From JAOUJD01 sp964353935 (GTDB lineage: Bacteria > Pseudomonadota > Gammaproteobacteria > Burkholderiales > Burkholderiaceae_F): DNA of 12,525 nucleotides. Within the stretch, counting starts at the first letter, position 1, and every line of letters begins with the position of its first letter. Position numbers and translations under genes: made by a program. Below, piece by piece: positions 6,501 through 12,525 of the stretch. Location: contig CAYGXL010000072.1 of assembly GCA_964353935.1 (NCBI GenBank), forward strand, positions 1-12,525. Reading direction: 5' to 3'. The notes under the pieces are model-generated. The model saw only the letters and a program-made list of their open reading frames with translations, had not been told where the DNA came from and did no database searches.

Positions 6501-8332
6501 GCCGCCTCCGGCGCAAGCGGCAGGCCGATCGTGAACACGGCGCCGCGCGGCGTGTTGGACTCCGCGGCGAGGCTGCCGCCGTGCGCCGTGACGATCGAGC
6601 GCGAGATGGCCAAGCCCATGCCGAGGCCTTCCGGTTTCGTGGTGTAGAAGGCGTCGAAGACCTGTTCCGGGTTCGCGGGCAGTCCGCTGCCCACATCTTC
6701 GATCCGCACGCACGCGGTCACGGCGTCGGCGTACGTGGCGATCTTCAGCGTCCGGTCGCCGGCGACATTCCGCGCCATCGCGTCGCAGGCGTTGTTGATC
6801 ACGTTGATGAGGACCTGCTCGATCGGCACACGGTCGGCGAAGATGTCCTTCAACCCCGGTTCGATCTGCAGGTCGAGCGTGACTCCGCGGCGCACGAGGT
6901 CGGTCCGCACGAACTGCAGGGCCGCCTGCACGATCTCGTTCAGCGACACGGGCTGCCGCTGCGGCGCGCCGCGCTTCAGCATCCCGCGCAGGCGCCGGAT
7001 CACCTGCCCCGCGCGCTCGTCGGCGTCGACGATGTCGCGCAGGATCGCCCGGACCTCGTCGAGATCGGGGCTCGGACGCTCCAGCATCAGCTGCGCCGCC
7101 TCCGCGTTGCTCATGATGATCGCGAGCGGCTGGTTCAGCTCGTGCGCGAGGGCGCCGGACAGTTCGCTCACTGTCGCGACCCGCGACAGGTGCTCCAGCT
7201 CGATGCGCTGCCGCGCGGTCTCGTCCTCTGCGCGTTTGCGGTCGGTGATGTCGATCGTCGCTCCCATCAGCGTCGGCGACCCGCCCGGCGCCTCGTGCGT
7301 CGCCCCGCGCGCGCCGTACCAGCGCGTCTCGCCCGACGGGAGCACCACCCGGTACTCCACCGTGGCGCCGCGTTGGTCGCCTTGCGAGCCGCCCATGAAC
7401 TCGCGCACGCGGTCGCGATCATCGGGATGCACTGGCGCGAGCACTTCGTCAGCATGGTGCTCGCGATCGGCCGACAGCCCGAACATCGAAAGCGCCTGCG
7501 GGGTCGCCCACAGGCGACCGGTGACGCGGTCCACGCTCCACAGGCCGGCGCGCGCCGCCTCGGCCGCGAATGCAAGCTTCTGCTCGGATCCCTGCAACTC
7601 GATCGTCTTGGCATCCAGCTCCGCCGCCAGCCGCACCGAGCGGATCAGATCGAGGCTGAGTTCGAATCCCATGAAGAGCACGACCGGCAGGAAGAACAGG
7701 GTGCCGAGGACGGGCAGCGGCGCGAGACCCCAATACGAAAGCACGGCAAGGCCGAGGCCGGCGGCGATGAAGACCACCAGGCTGGCGCCGACCGTCAGCG
7801 CGCGTCGCCGCAGGCCGCGCCGCCAGGCGCTGATTGCGGCATCGCCCACATAGACGATCAGGAAGACCAGCGACAACTGCGCGATCGCGAGCAGAGGGTT
7901 GGTCGTGCCCTGTCCCCGGGCCAGGCTCTCGCCCAGCACCGTGACGTGTTCGAGGCCGGTCAGCTCCCGAAAGTTGATATTGGGCGAGGCAAGCAGATTG
8001 ATGACGAGGGACACCGTGCGCAGCCCGATCGCCGTCCATCCCAGCCACGCGCGCCCTGCCCGCAGGTGCAGGCGCACGAAGACGACGACGGCGACGAGAG
8101 CGCTCCAGATCGGAAAGTGGTACCACCAGAGCCAGCGGCCGAACTCGGCTGGCGTCTGCGCGCGCACCATGTTCAGCTCGACGAACGCCATCGCGGCAAC
8201 GCTGGCCGCGAGCAGCGCGAAGGCGCCATTGGCGGTCACGCGGCGTTCGCGCAGCCAGACGTGGGCGTGGATCGCGGACAGCGTCAGGCACGCGGCCACG
8301 ATGACCAGCAGTGCTGCGGTGAACCAGCCCAT
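6497..8332 (-). CDS. Membrane PAS sensor histidine kinase, partner of the FixJ-type regulator
   Basis: Sensor kinase of 611 residues that autophosphorylates and passes phosphate to the regulator encoded next to it. Seven hydrophobic segments (about 3-26, 36-53, 72-90, 97-115, 145-168, 178-201, 208-230) make an integral-membrane sensor of a type I cannot name. A PAS domain of the PAS_3 kind follows (about 250-368: GLWSVDRVTGRLWATPQ, HPDDRDRVREFM, VEYRVVLPSGETRWY, ATIDITDRKRAE). The dimerisation domain carries catalytic His397 (SGALAHELNQPLAIIMSNA). The ATPase domain has the N box with Asn514 (NVINNACDAMA), G1 DVGSG (Asp546) and G2 GLGMG (569-573). ATG 8332-8330 has AAGGGG just upstream; the frame further upstream lacks membrane character. 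The HELNQPLA motif and seven-helix plus PAS layout are common in FixL-like kinases paired with FixJ/StyR-like regulators. The signal sensed is unknown. Confidence 0.96.
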   Translation of the reverse strand: MGWFTAALLVIVAACLTLSAIHAHVWLRERRVTANGAFALLAASVAAMAFVELNMVRAQTPAEFGRWLWWYHFPIWSALVAVVVFVRLHLRAGRAWLGWTAIGLRTVSLVINLLASPNINFRELTGLEHVTVLGESLARGQGTTNPLLAIAQLSLVFLIVYVGDAAISAWRRGLRRRALTVGASLVVFIAAGLGLAVLSYWGLAPLPVLGTLFFLPVVLFMGFELSLDLIRSVRLAAELDAKTIELQGSEQKLAFAAEAARAGLWSVDRVTGRLWATPQALSMFGLSADREHHADEVLAPVHPDDRDRVREFMGGSQGDQRGATVEYRVVLPSGETRWYGARGATHEAPGGSPTLMGATIDITDRKRAEDETARQRIELEHLSRVATVSELSGALAHELNQPLAIIMSNAEAAQLMLERPSPDLDEVRAILRDIVDADERAGQVIRRLRGMLKRGAPQRQPVSLNEIVQAALQFVRTDLVRRGVTLDLQIEPGLKDIFADRVPIEQVLINVINNACDAMARNVAGDRTLKIATYADAVTACVRIEDVGSGLPANPEQVFDAFYTTKPEGLGMGLAISRSIVTAHGGSLAAESNTPRGAVFTIGLPLAPEAA

Positions 8333-8396
8333 CGTTCCCCTTGCACGGCGTGCGACGCCGGGTCGACCGGACTCGACTCTCGTGACCGGCGGCGGG

Positions 8397-8424
8397 ATTA
8401 TGCAGCGGGGTGGCGCACGGTCAC
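8397..8424 (-). promoter_or_regulatory. Candidate sigma-70 promoter for the kinase-regulator operon
   Basis: On the minus strand GTGACC (8424-8419) and CATAAT (8402-8397) are separated by 16 bases, matching the -35 and -10 consensus at four and five positions. Transcription would start near 8390, about 58 bases before the kinase ATG. The -35 element overlaps the stop codon of the lipoprotein gene. It lacks the dyad, suggesting that the kinase and regulator are expressed independently of the proposed regulon. Confidence 0.35.
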
Positions 8425-9701
8425 CGCTGTCGCCGCGCGGTGATCTTCCGCCCGAGATCGTCCCGCAGCACCAGCGCACCGGTGTCGGTGACATCGAAGC
8501 CCTGCACCCGCTGCAGGATCTCGAGGAAGCGTCGCTCCTGCTCCATGAGCGACGGCGCGCAGCTCATCATCGTCGTCGCGGTCGCGCCGATCGCCAGGCT
8601 CTCGCCGGTCAGCTTGTACGTGGACGTGTAGGCGTTGCACGACGCGCGTCCGGCCAGCCTACCGTCCACGCCGAAGTCCAGCGTCGCGCGCGAGCGGTCG
8701 ATCAGGGTCCCGCCGATGTCCTCGACCACCCACTCGCCACCGGTCAGCAGCGACTCGGGCTCACCGCCGCAGCCGCGGAACGCGCGCCCGCTGACGACGA
8801 CCTCGGCGACATAGGGATACGGCATGCCGCTCATGTTGTCGCGGCACACGCGCGGCGTCAGCGCGACGTTGATCGACCGCCCGTTGACGATCCCGGCGTG
8901 CTGCCTCACCCCGTTCACGAACTGCGCCGGCGGCGCGGTTCCCTCGATGCGCAGGTCCGGCCCGACGAACAGCAGCGCCGTCCCGAGTTCGAGGCGCCAG
9001 TTCGGCTCGTTGCCGCGCGCCCGGATGGCATCCGGCGCGTCGCGCACGACCGCGCACTCCGGCAGCTTCTCGCCGCGCAGCGTCAGTGTCGCGCGATCGC
9101 CCTTGACCCACAGCTGCGTGGTCGGATCGCCCGCCGCCTCGTAGCGCGCGCCCGAGGCGCTGACGACGGGATTCATCTCGTAGCGCTCGCCTTCGACCGT
9201 CAGGCGGGTGATGTCGCGGTCGTCGCTGCGAACGATGCCGACGCGCGCGGTCCGCGGTCCGCAGTCGAGGCGCGACGCGAAAGCGACCGCCTCCCACGGC
9301 CGCAGCATCAGCGTGCCGGCGTTCACGTCGCCGCGCGCCAGGCGCACGTCGACCGGATCGCTGAGCCACATCGCCTGGCCCCGCGAGTGGACCGCGCCGC
9401 GCAGCGCATAGCCGGTGTCGTCGCGCAGCGCGGCGCGCTGCACGCGCAGCTCGAACGCGATCGGCACCTGGCGGCCGTCCAGCGCGATCCGTTGCTCGGC
9501 GATCACGCGGCCGTCCGAGGGGCGCGTCAGCTCGACGATCGCGATGGCGTCGGGCGGCAGCGCGATGCGCGCGCGGTACGTGAGTTCCCCGCGGATCAGC
9601 ATCACGCCGTCGGGCGCCGGCGGGCCGCCCGAGGCGCAGCCGGAGATCCACGCGACCGAAGTCCACAGCAACATCGCCAGCCAGGGAAAGCGTCGTGTCA
9701 T
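8421..9701 (-). CDS. Multidomain envelope lipoprotein (YbaY-like, MliC, COG3650, META/HslJ)
   Basis: Predicted lipoprotein of 426 residues. ATG 9701-9699 has GAGGAGG eight bases upstream. The signal sequence ends in the lipobox ISGC, with lipidated Cys22. Four small modules follow. Residues about 33-120 resemble YbaY/YscW-like lipoproteins (GELTYRARIALPPDAIAIVELTR). About 143-220 form an MliC domain, the C-type lysozyme inhibitor fold (LDCG, SASGARYEA, LWVKGDRATLTLRG, C216). About 224-312 match COG3650 (ARGNEPNWRLEL, CRDNMSGMPYPYVAEVVVSG, GCGG). About 318-422 are a META domain as in HslJ (GRLAGRASCNAYTSTYKLTG, ATTMMSCAPSLMEQERRFLEIL). Family knowledge suggests lysozyme inhibition or envelope-stress protection; whether the MliC loop residues are functional cannot be judged here. 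It stands alone, diverging from the acyltransferase gene. Confidence 0.92.
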   Translation of the reverse strand: MTRRFPWLAMLLWTSVAWISGCASGGPPAPDGVMLIRGELTYRARIALPPDAIAIVELTRPSDGRVIAEQRIALDGRQVPIAFELRVQRAALRDDTGYALRGAVHSRGQAMWLSDPVDVRLARGDVNAGTLMLRPWEAVAFASRLDCGPRTARVGIVRSDDRDITRLTVEGERYEMNPVVSASGARYEAAGDPTTQLWVKGDRATLTLRGEKLPECAVVRDAPDAIRARGNEPNWRLELGTALLFVGPDLRIEGTAPPAQFVNGVRQHAGIVNGRSINVALTPRVCRDNMSGMPYPYVAEVVVSGRAFRGCGGEPESLLTGGEWVVEDIGGTLIDRSRATLDFGVDGRLAGRASCNAYTSTYKLTGESLAIGATATTMMSCAPSLMEQERRFLEILQRVQGFDVTDTGALVLRDDLGRKITARRQR

Positions 9702-9882
9702 CGGCAGGTCCTCCTCGGTTGCCTCAGTGCGTCCTCGATGCGCCCGGGCGCGAATGCTACGCGGGTCGGCACAGAACGCGACCGGCTGCCACCCTGCGGA
9801 AGGGCGCGACCGGTCCGACTCGGCATAATTGCATCCATAACAACGACCCCGCCCTCGGACTGGGGCCCACGGGGAGAACCTC
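9702..9882. promoter_or_regulatory. Divergent intergenic region between lipoprotein and acyltransferase genes
   Basis: These 181 bases must hold both promoters. On the plus strand CATAAT at 9824-9829 is a reasonable -10 box (five of six), without a recognisable -35 partner; it would start a leader of about 45 bases. On the minus strand TAGCAT (9759-9754) is a weak -10 candidate, also without a good -35. No dyad of the ATTGNAC type is present. I see no small gene here. Confidence 0.3.
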
Positions 9883-9885
9883 CTG
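9871..9885 (+). promoter_or_regulatory. Ribosome binding site supporting a CTG start
   Basis: GGGGAG at 9871-9876 followed by six bases and CTG at 9883-9885 is normal Shine-Dalgarno spacing in front of a rare start codon. The next standard start codon, GTG at 9913, has no purine-rich stretch upstream. Confidence 0.45.
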
Positions 9886-10488
9886 AAGTTCCTGCTTCCC
9901 ATCGTCTGGCTGGTGCGCCTGCTGGTCGGCGCGTACCCGCGGTGGATCGGGTCCGCGCCGACCGCCATCCAGCGCATCTACTTCGCCAATCACACGAGCC
10001 ACATGGACACCGTGGTGCTGTGGGCCGCGCTGCCATCGGCGCTGCGCGCGAACACGCGCCCGGTGGCCGCGAAGGACTACTGGGACAGGCCGGGCATCCG
10101 CGGCGCGATCGCGCGGGACGAACTGAACGTGGTGATGGTCGACCGCGCCCGCGACGATCCCGACGCCGACCCGCTGCAGACGCTGCGCGAGGCGCTGGAG
10201 CACGGCTTCTCGCTGATCATCTTCCCGGAGGGAACGCGTTCCGCGCAGCCGTTCCCCAACCCGTTCAAGTCCGGCCTGTACCACCTCGCCATGGAGTTCC
10301 CGAACGTCGAGCTGATCCCGGTGTACATCGAGAACCTCCACCGCAGCATGCCGAAGGGCGCCGTCATCCCCGTGCCGGCGATCTGCACCGTGCGCTTCGG
10401 CGCGCCGCTCGAGCGCATCGACGGCGAGGACAAGGCCGTGTTCCTCGAACGCGCGCGCGCGGCGGTCATCGCGCTGGAGGCCGACTGA
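9883..10488 (+). CDS. PlsC-like 1-acyl-sn-glycerol-3-phosphate (lysophospholipid) acyltransferase, probable CTG start
   Basis: Membrane-associated acyltransferase that would transfer a fatty acyl group to lysophosphatidic acid or a related lysolipid. From the CTG it has 201 residues: a hydrophobic N-terminus (LKFLLPIVWLVRLLVGAYPRW), the HX4D catalytic motif NHTSHMD (His37, Asp42), the substrate motif FPEGTRS (114-120) and the block IV LIPVYIEN (145-152). The reading frame opens after a stop at 9838-9840 and holds no ATG, GTG or TTG before GTG 9913. That GTG lacks a ribosome site and would cut off the first part of the hydrophobic segment, whereas CTG 9883 has GGGGAG six bases upstream. I therefore annotate CTG, with GTG 9913 as alternative. 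At about 200 residues it is slightly short for PlsC. It overlaps the next gene as TGATG, so the two are translationally coupled. Confidence 0.85.
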   Translation: MKFLLPIVWLVRLLVGAYPRWIGSAPTAIQRIYFANHTSHMDTVVLWAALPSALRANTRPVAAKDYWDRPGIRGAIARDELNVVMVDRARDDPDADPLQTLREALEHGFSLIIFPEGTRSAQPFPNPFKSGLYHLAMEFPNVELIPVYIENLHRSMPKGAVIPVPAICTVRFGAPLERIDGEDKAVFLERARAAVIALEAD

Positions 10489-11435
10489 TGCGGCAACTGA
10501 CGCTCAACGAAACCTTCCTCGCGGTGCTGGTCGCGCTGGTCGCGCTGTCGGTCGCGGTCACCTTCCTCGGCTCCTGGCTCCGCCGTCGCACGATCGACCC
10601 GGTCCAGCAGCAGCGCCTGGCGCTCGTGAACTCGCGGATGCGCGCGTCGTGGTCGATCGTCGCCTTGTTCTCGGTCGCGTTCGCGCTGGGCACCGGCGCC
10701 CTGCTCTTCGTGTTCGCGCTGGCGTCGTTCTTCGCGCTGCGCAACTTCGTGTCGCTGACGCCGATCCGTCCGGCCGACCACTGGGCGCTGGTGCTCGCCT
10801 TCTACGTGATCACGCCGCTGCACTACGTGCTGATCGGGATCGGCAACATCGGCACCTTCACGGTCTTCATACCGGTCTACGTCTTCCTGCTGCTGCCGGT
10901 GGTGATGGCGCTGAAGCAGGACAACGAGCGCTACCTCGAGCGCGTGGCCAAGGTCCAGTGGGGCCTGATGATCTGCGTGTACTGCATCAGCCACGCGCCG
11001 GCGATCCTGCAGATCGGGTCGCCGGAGGTCGGCGAACGCGGGCCGCTGCTGCTCGCGTACTTCCTGCTCGTGCTCTACATCGCCGACCTGGCCGAGGTGA
11101 TCACGAGCGCCGTGCTCGGCGGCACGCCGCTGAGGTCCGACCCGAACAAGACGTGGGCCGGGGTGATGGTGGCGGCGACCGTGGCCGGCCTGCTCGGCAC
11201 CGCGCTGTGGTGGATGACGCCGTACCGCTGGTGGCAGTCGACGCTGATGTCGCTCATCGTCGCGGGATCGGGCTTCCTGGGATCGGTGGTGCTGTCCTCC
11301 GTCAAGAAGAGCCTGGGCGCGCGCGACTGGGACACCGGCATCGTCGGCGTGCGCGCGGTGCTCGACCGGCTGGACGCGCTCGCGTTCGCCGCGCCGGTCT
11401 TCTTCCACCTCACGGCGTGGCTGTACAGCCGATGA
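10488..11435 (+). CDS. CdsA-family membrane protein (YnbB-like phosphatidate cytidylyltransferase homologue) with degenerate signature
   Basis: Polytopic membrane protein of 315 residues, related to phosphatidate cytidylyltransferase (CDP-diacylglycerol synthase) and closest by eye to the paralogue YnbB: HYVLIGIGNIGTFTVFIPVY, RYLERVAKVQWGLMICVYCISHAPA and the ending AAPVFFHLTAWL align with it. Several hydrophobic helices span about 10-30, 55-85, 100-120, 122-142, 157-175, 186-210, 222-242 and 250-270. The SPxKTxxG motif is present as DPNKTWAG (218-225). The C-terminal CdsA signature, normally S-x3-KR-x4-KD...PGHGG-x2-DR-x-D, reads SSVKKSLGARDWDTGIVGVRAVLDRLD (270-296): Lys-Asp has become Arg279-Asp280 and PGHGG has become Val286-Gly-Val-Arg-Ala290, while Asp293-Arg294-x-Asp296 remains. 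No frameshift explains this. The upstream acyltransferase would make its expected substrate, phosphatidic acid. Activity is uncertain. Confidence 0.9.
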   Translation: MRQLTLNETFLAVLVALVALSVAVTFLGSWLRRRTIDPVQQQRLALVNSRMRASWSIVALFSVAFALGTGALLFVFALASFFALRNFVSLTPIRPADHWALVLAFYVITPLHYVLIGIGNIGTFTVFIPVYVFLLLPVVMALKQDNERYLERVAKVQWGLMICVYCISHAPAILQIGSPEVGERGPLLLAYFLLVLYIADLAEVITSAVLGGTPLRSDPNKTWAGVMVAATVAGLLGTALWWMTPYRWWQSTLMSLIVAGSGFLGSVVLSSVKKSLGARDWDTGIVGVRAVLDRLDALAFAAPVFFHLTAWLYSR

Positions 11436-11475
11436 TCGACCGCGCGCGCCGGCGCCGCTTCGTGCCGTGTCACCG

Positions 11476-12525
11476 ATGAGCGACGCGCCGTTCCTGCCGC
11501 TGACCCGGCCCGAGATCGACGAGCAGACCATCCGCGGCGTCGCCGACGTGCTGCGCTCCGGCTGGCTCGCGACCGGCCGCGTCGCCGCGGAGTTCGAGGA
11601 GGCGCTGTCAGGGCTCTTCCGCGGACGGACGGTGCGCGTGTTCAACTCAGGCGCGGTGACGATCGAGGTGGCGCTGCGGATGATCGGCATCGACGAGGGC
11701 CACGAGGTCATCACGACGCCGCTGGCGTGGGCCGCGACCGCCAACGCGGTGCTCAAGGTCGGCGCCCGCCCGGTGTTCGTCGACATCGACCCGACGACGC
11801 GGCATATCGACCCCGCGCGCATCGAGGCCGCGATCACGTCGCGCACGCGGGCGATCCTGCCGGCGCACCTGGCCGGCGCCCCGTGCGACCTCGACGCCAT
11901 CCACGCGATCGCGCACGTGCACGGGCTGCGCGTGATCGAGGACGCGTCGCACGCCATCGACGCCTCGTGGCGCGGCAAGCGCATCGGCAGCTTCGGCGAC
12001 TTCGCGTCGTTCTCGTTCCACGCCAGCCAGAACATCACCAGCGTCGAGGGCGGCTGCCTGGTGATGCCGCCCGACGCCAACGTCGGCCAGGCCGAGACGC
12101 TGCGGGTGCAGGGCGTCACGCGCAGCGGCCTCGACGGCATGGACGTCGACGTCGTCGGCGGCAGCGCGTACCTGACCGACGTCGCGGCGCGGGTCGGCCT
12201 CGGGCAGGTGCCGCGGCTGGCGGAGTTCACGGCGCGCCGCCGCGTGCTGGCGCAGCGCTACTTCGAACTCTTCGACGCCATCGGCGCGATCGACTGGGAC
12301 GTCCAGTTGCCGGTGCGTGACTTCGAGAACCCCAACTGGCACCTGTTCCAGATCGTGCTGCCGCCGGCGGTGCCGCGCGCGGCCTTCATGCAGGAACTGA
12401 AGGACCGTGGCATCGGCAGCGGCGTCCATTACCCGGCGATGCACCTGTTCACGCTCTACCGGCGGCTGGGCTGGAAGGAAGGCGACTTCCCGCACGCCGA
12501 GCGCATCGGGCGCTCGATCGTCTCG
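11476..12525 (+). CDS. DegT/DnrJ/EryC1/StrS-family protein lacking the PLP lysine, partial at the right edge
   Basis: Homologue of PLP-dependent sugar aminotransferases, with 350 codons visible and the C-terminus beyond the edge. The fold is clear: GWLATGRVAAEFEEALSGLF (29-48), FNSGAVTIEVALRMIGI (56-72), GHEVITTPLAWAATANAVLKVGARPVFVDID (75-105), ILPAHLAGAPCDLDAI (127-142), VIEDASHAIDASWRGKRIGSFGDFASFSFH (153-182), VGLGQVPRLAEFTARRR and GIGSGVHYP near the end. Asp156, which should contact the pyridine nitrogen, is kept. The lysine that forms the internal aldimine, expected in 'SFHxxKNxTxxEGG', is Gln185 here (SFHASQNITSVEGG, codon CAG at 12028-12030). It may therefore be a non-aminotransferase or work by an altered mechanism. 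ATG 11476 has no clear ribosome site; an in-frame GTG lies three codons upstream. It follows the CdsA-like gene by 40 bases, so cotranscription is likely. Confidence 0.92.
   Translation, partial: MSDAPFLPLTRPEIDEQTIRGVADVLRSGWLATGRVAAEFEEALSGLFRGRTVRVFNSGAVTIEVALRMIGIDEGHEVITTPLAWAATANAVLKVGARPVFVDIDPTTRHIDPARIEAAITSRTRAILPAHLAGAPCDLDAIHAIAHVHGLRVIEDASHAIDASWRGKRIGSFGDFASFSFHASQNITSVEGGCLVMPPDANVGQAETLRVQGVTRSGLDGMDVDVVGGSAYLTDVAARVGLGQVPRLAEFTARRRVLAQRYFELFDAIGAIDWDVQLPVRDFENPNWHLFQIVLPPAVPRAAFMQELKDRGIGSGVHYPAMHLFTLYRRLGWKEGDFPHAERIGRSIVS

Noticed and set aside
6501..6713. N-terminal extension of the FixJ-type regulator
   Set aside because: It lies within the kinase ATPase domain in another frame and encodes Arg-rich noise. 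The ATGA overlap gives the natural start.
8341..8355. TTGCAC-GGC-GTGCGA before the kinase gene as a fourth operator
   Set aside because: The spacer has three bases rather than four, one arm has a mismatch, and it abuts the ribosome site of the kinase.
7899..10487. Plus-strand open frame running unbroken into the CdsA-like gene
   Set aside because: The upstream part is antisense to the kinase and lipoprotein genes and out of frame with the acyltransferase. Only the part from ATG 10488 is a real protein.
11295..11400. Frameshift as the cause of the lost PGHGG motif in the CdsA-like protein
   Set aside because: I found no PGHGG-like peptide in the neighbouring frames, and the protein continues in frame through DRLD to a normal C-terminus.

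Overview
The window is GC-rich, densely coding bacterial chromosome, apparently from a Gram-negative proteobacterium. Three kinds of evidence point there: signal peptides, an outer-membrane-type beta-barrel and a lipobox protein; DUF3300 and DUF2950 proteins side by side; and a FixJ-type two-component pair overlapping at ATGA. I favour a betaproteobacterium (Burkholderiales-like), but this is an inference from gene content only. No tRNA, rRNA, insertion sequence, CRISPR array or phage gene was seen.

Positions 1-9701 are all read from the minus strand. In order of coordinate they hold: the first 320 codons of a periplasmic arylsulfatase (runs off the left edge); an uncharacterised DUF4238-like protein; an orphan single-domain response regulator; a three-gene operon (beta-barrel 'transporter', DUF3300, DUF2950) transcribed from about 5785 down to 2602; a FixJ/LuxR-type response regulator translationally coupled to a seven-helix PAS histidine kinase; and a multidomain envelope lipoprotein (YbaY-like, MliC, COG3650, META). 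Positions 9883-12525 are read from the plus strand: a PlsC-like acyltransferase, an overlapping YnbB/CdsA-like membrane protein, and a DegT-family protein that runs off the right edge.

The main new observation is an 18-bp dyad, ATTGNAC-N4-GTNCAAT, in three separate intergenic regions. One lies before the sulfatase, with its core repeated three times in tandem; one lies before the barrel-DUF3300-DUF2950 operon; one lies before the orphan response regulator. At the sulfatase it is centred 41.5 bases upstream of the transcription start implied by a good -10 box, and the same geometry can be drawn at the barrel operon. This is where FixJ/NarL-type activators usually bind. I infer that the kinase/FixJ pair in the middle of the window controls a local regulon of secreted proteins of unknown purpose (sulfatase, barrel, DUF3300, DUF2950), with the orphan receiver protein as a possible feedback or cross-talk element.

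The plus-strand cluster is unusual in a different way. The acyltransferase keeps its catalytic motifs but seems to start at CTG. The CdsA-like protein has lost the PGHGG part of its signature. The DegT-like protein has Gln where the cofactor-binding Lys should be. Two consecutive enzymes with altered active sites suggest altered chemistry or non-catalytic roles.
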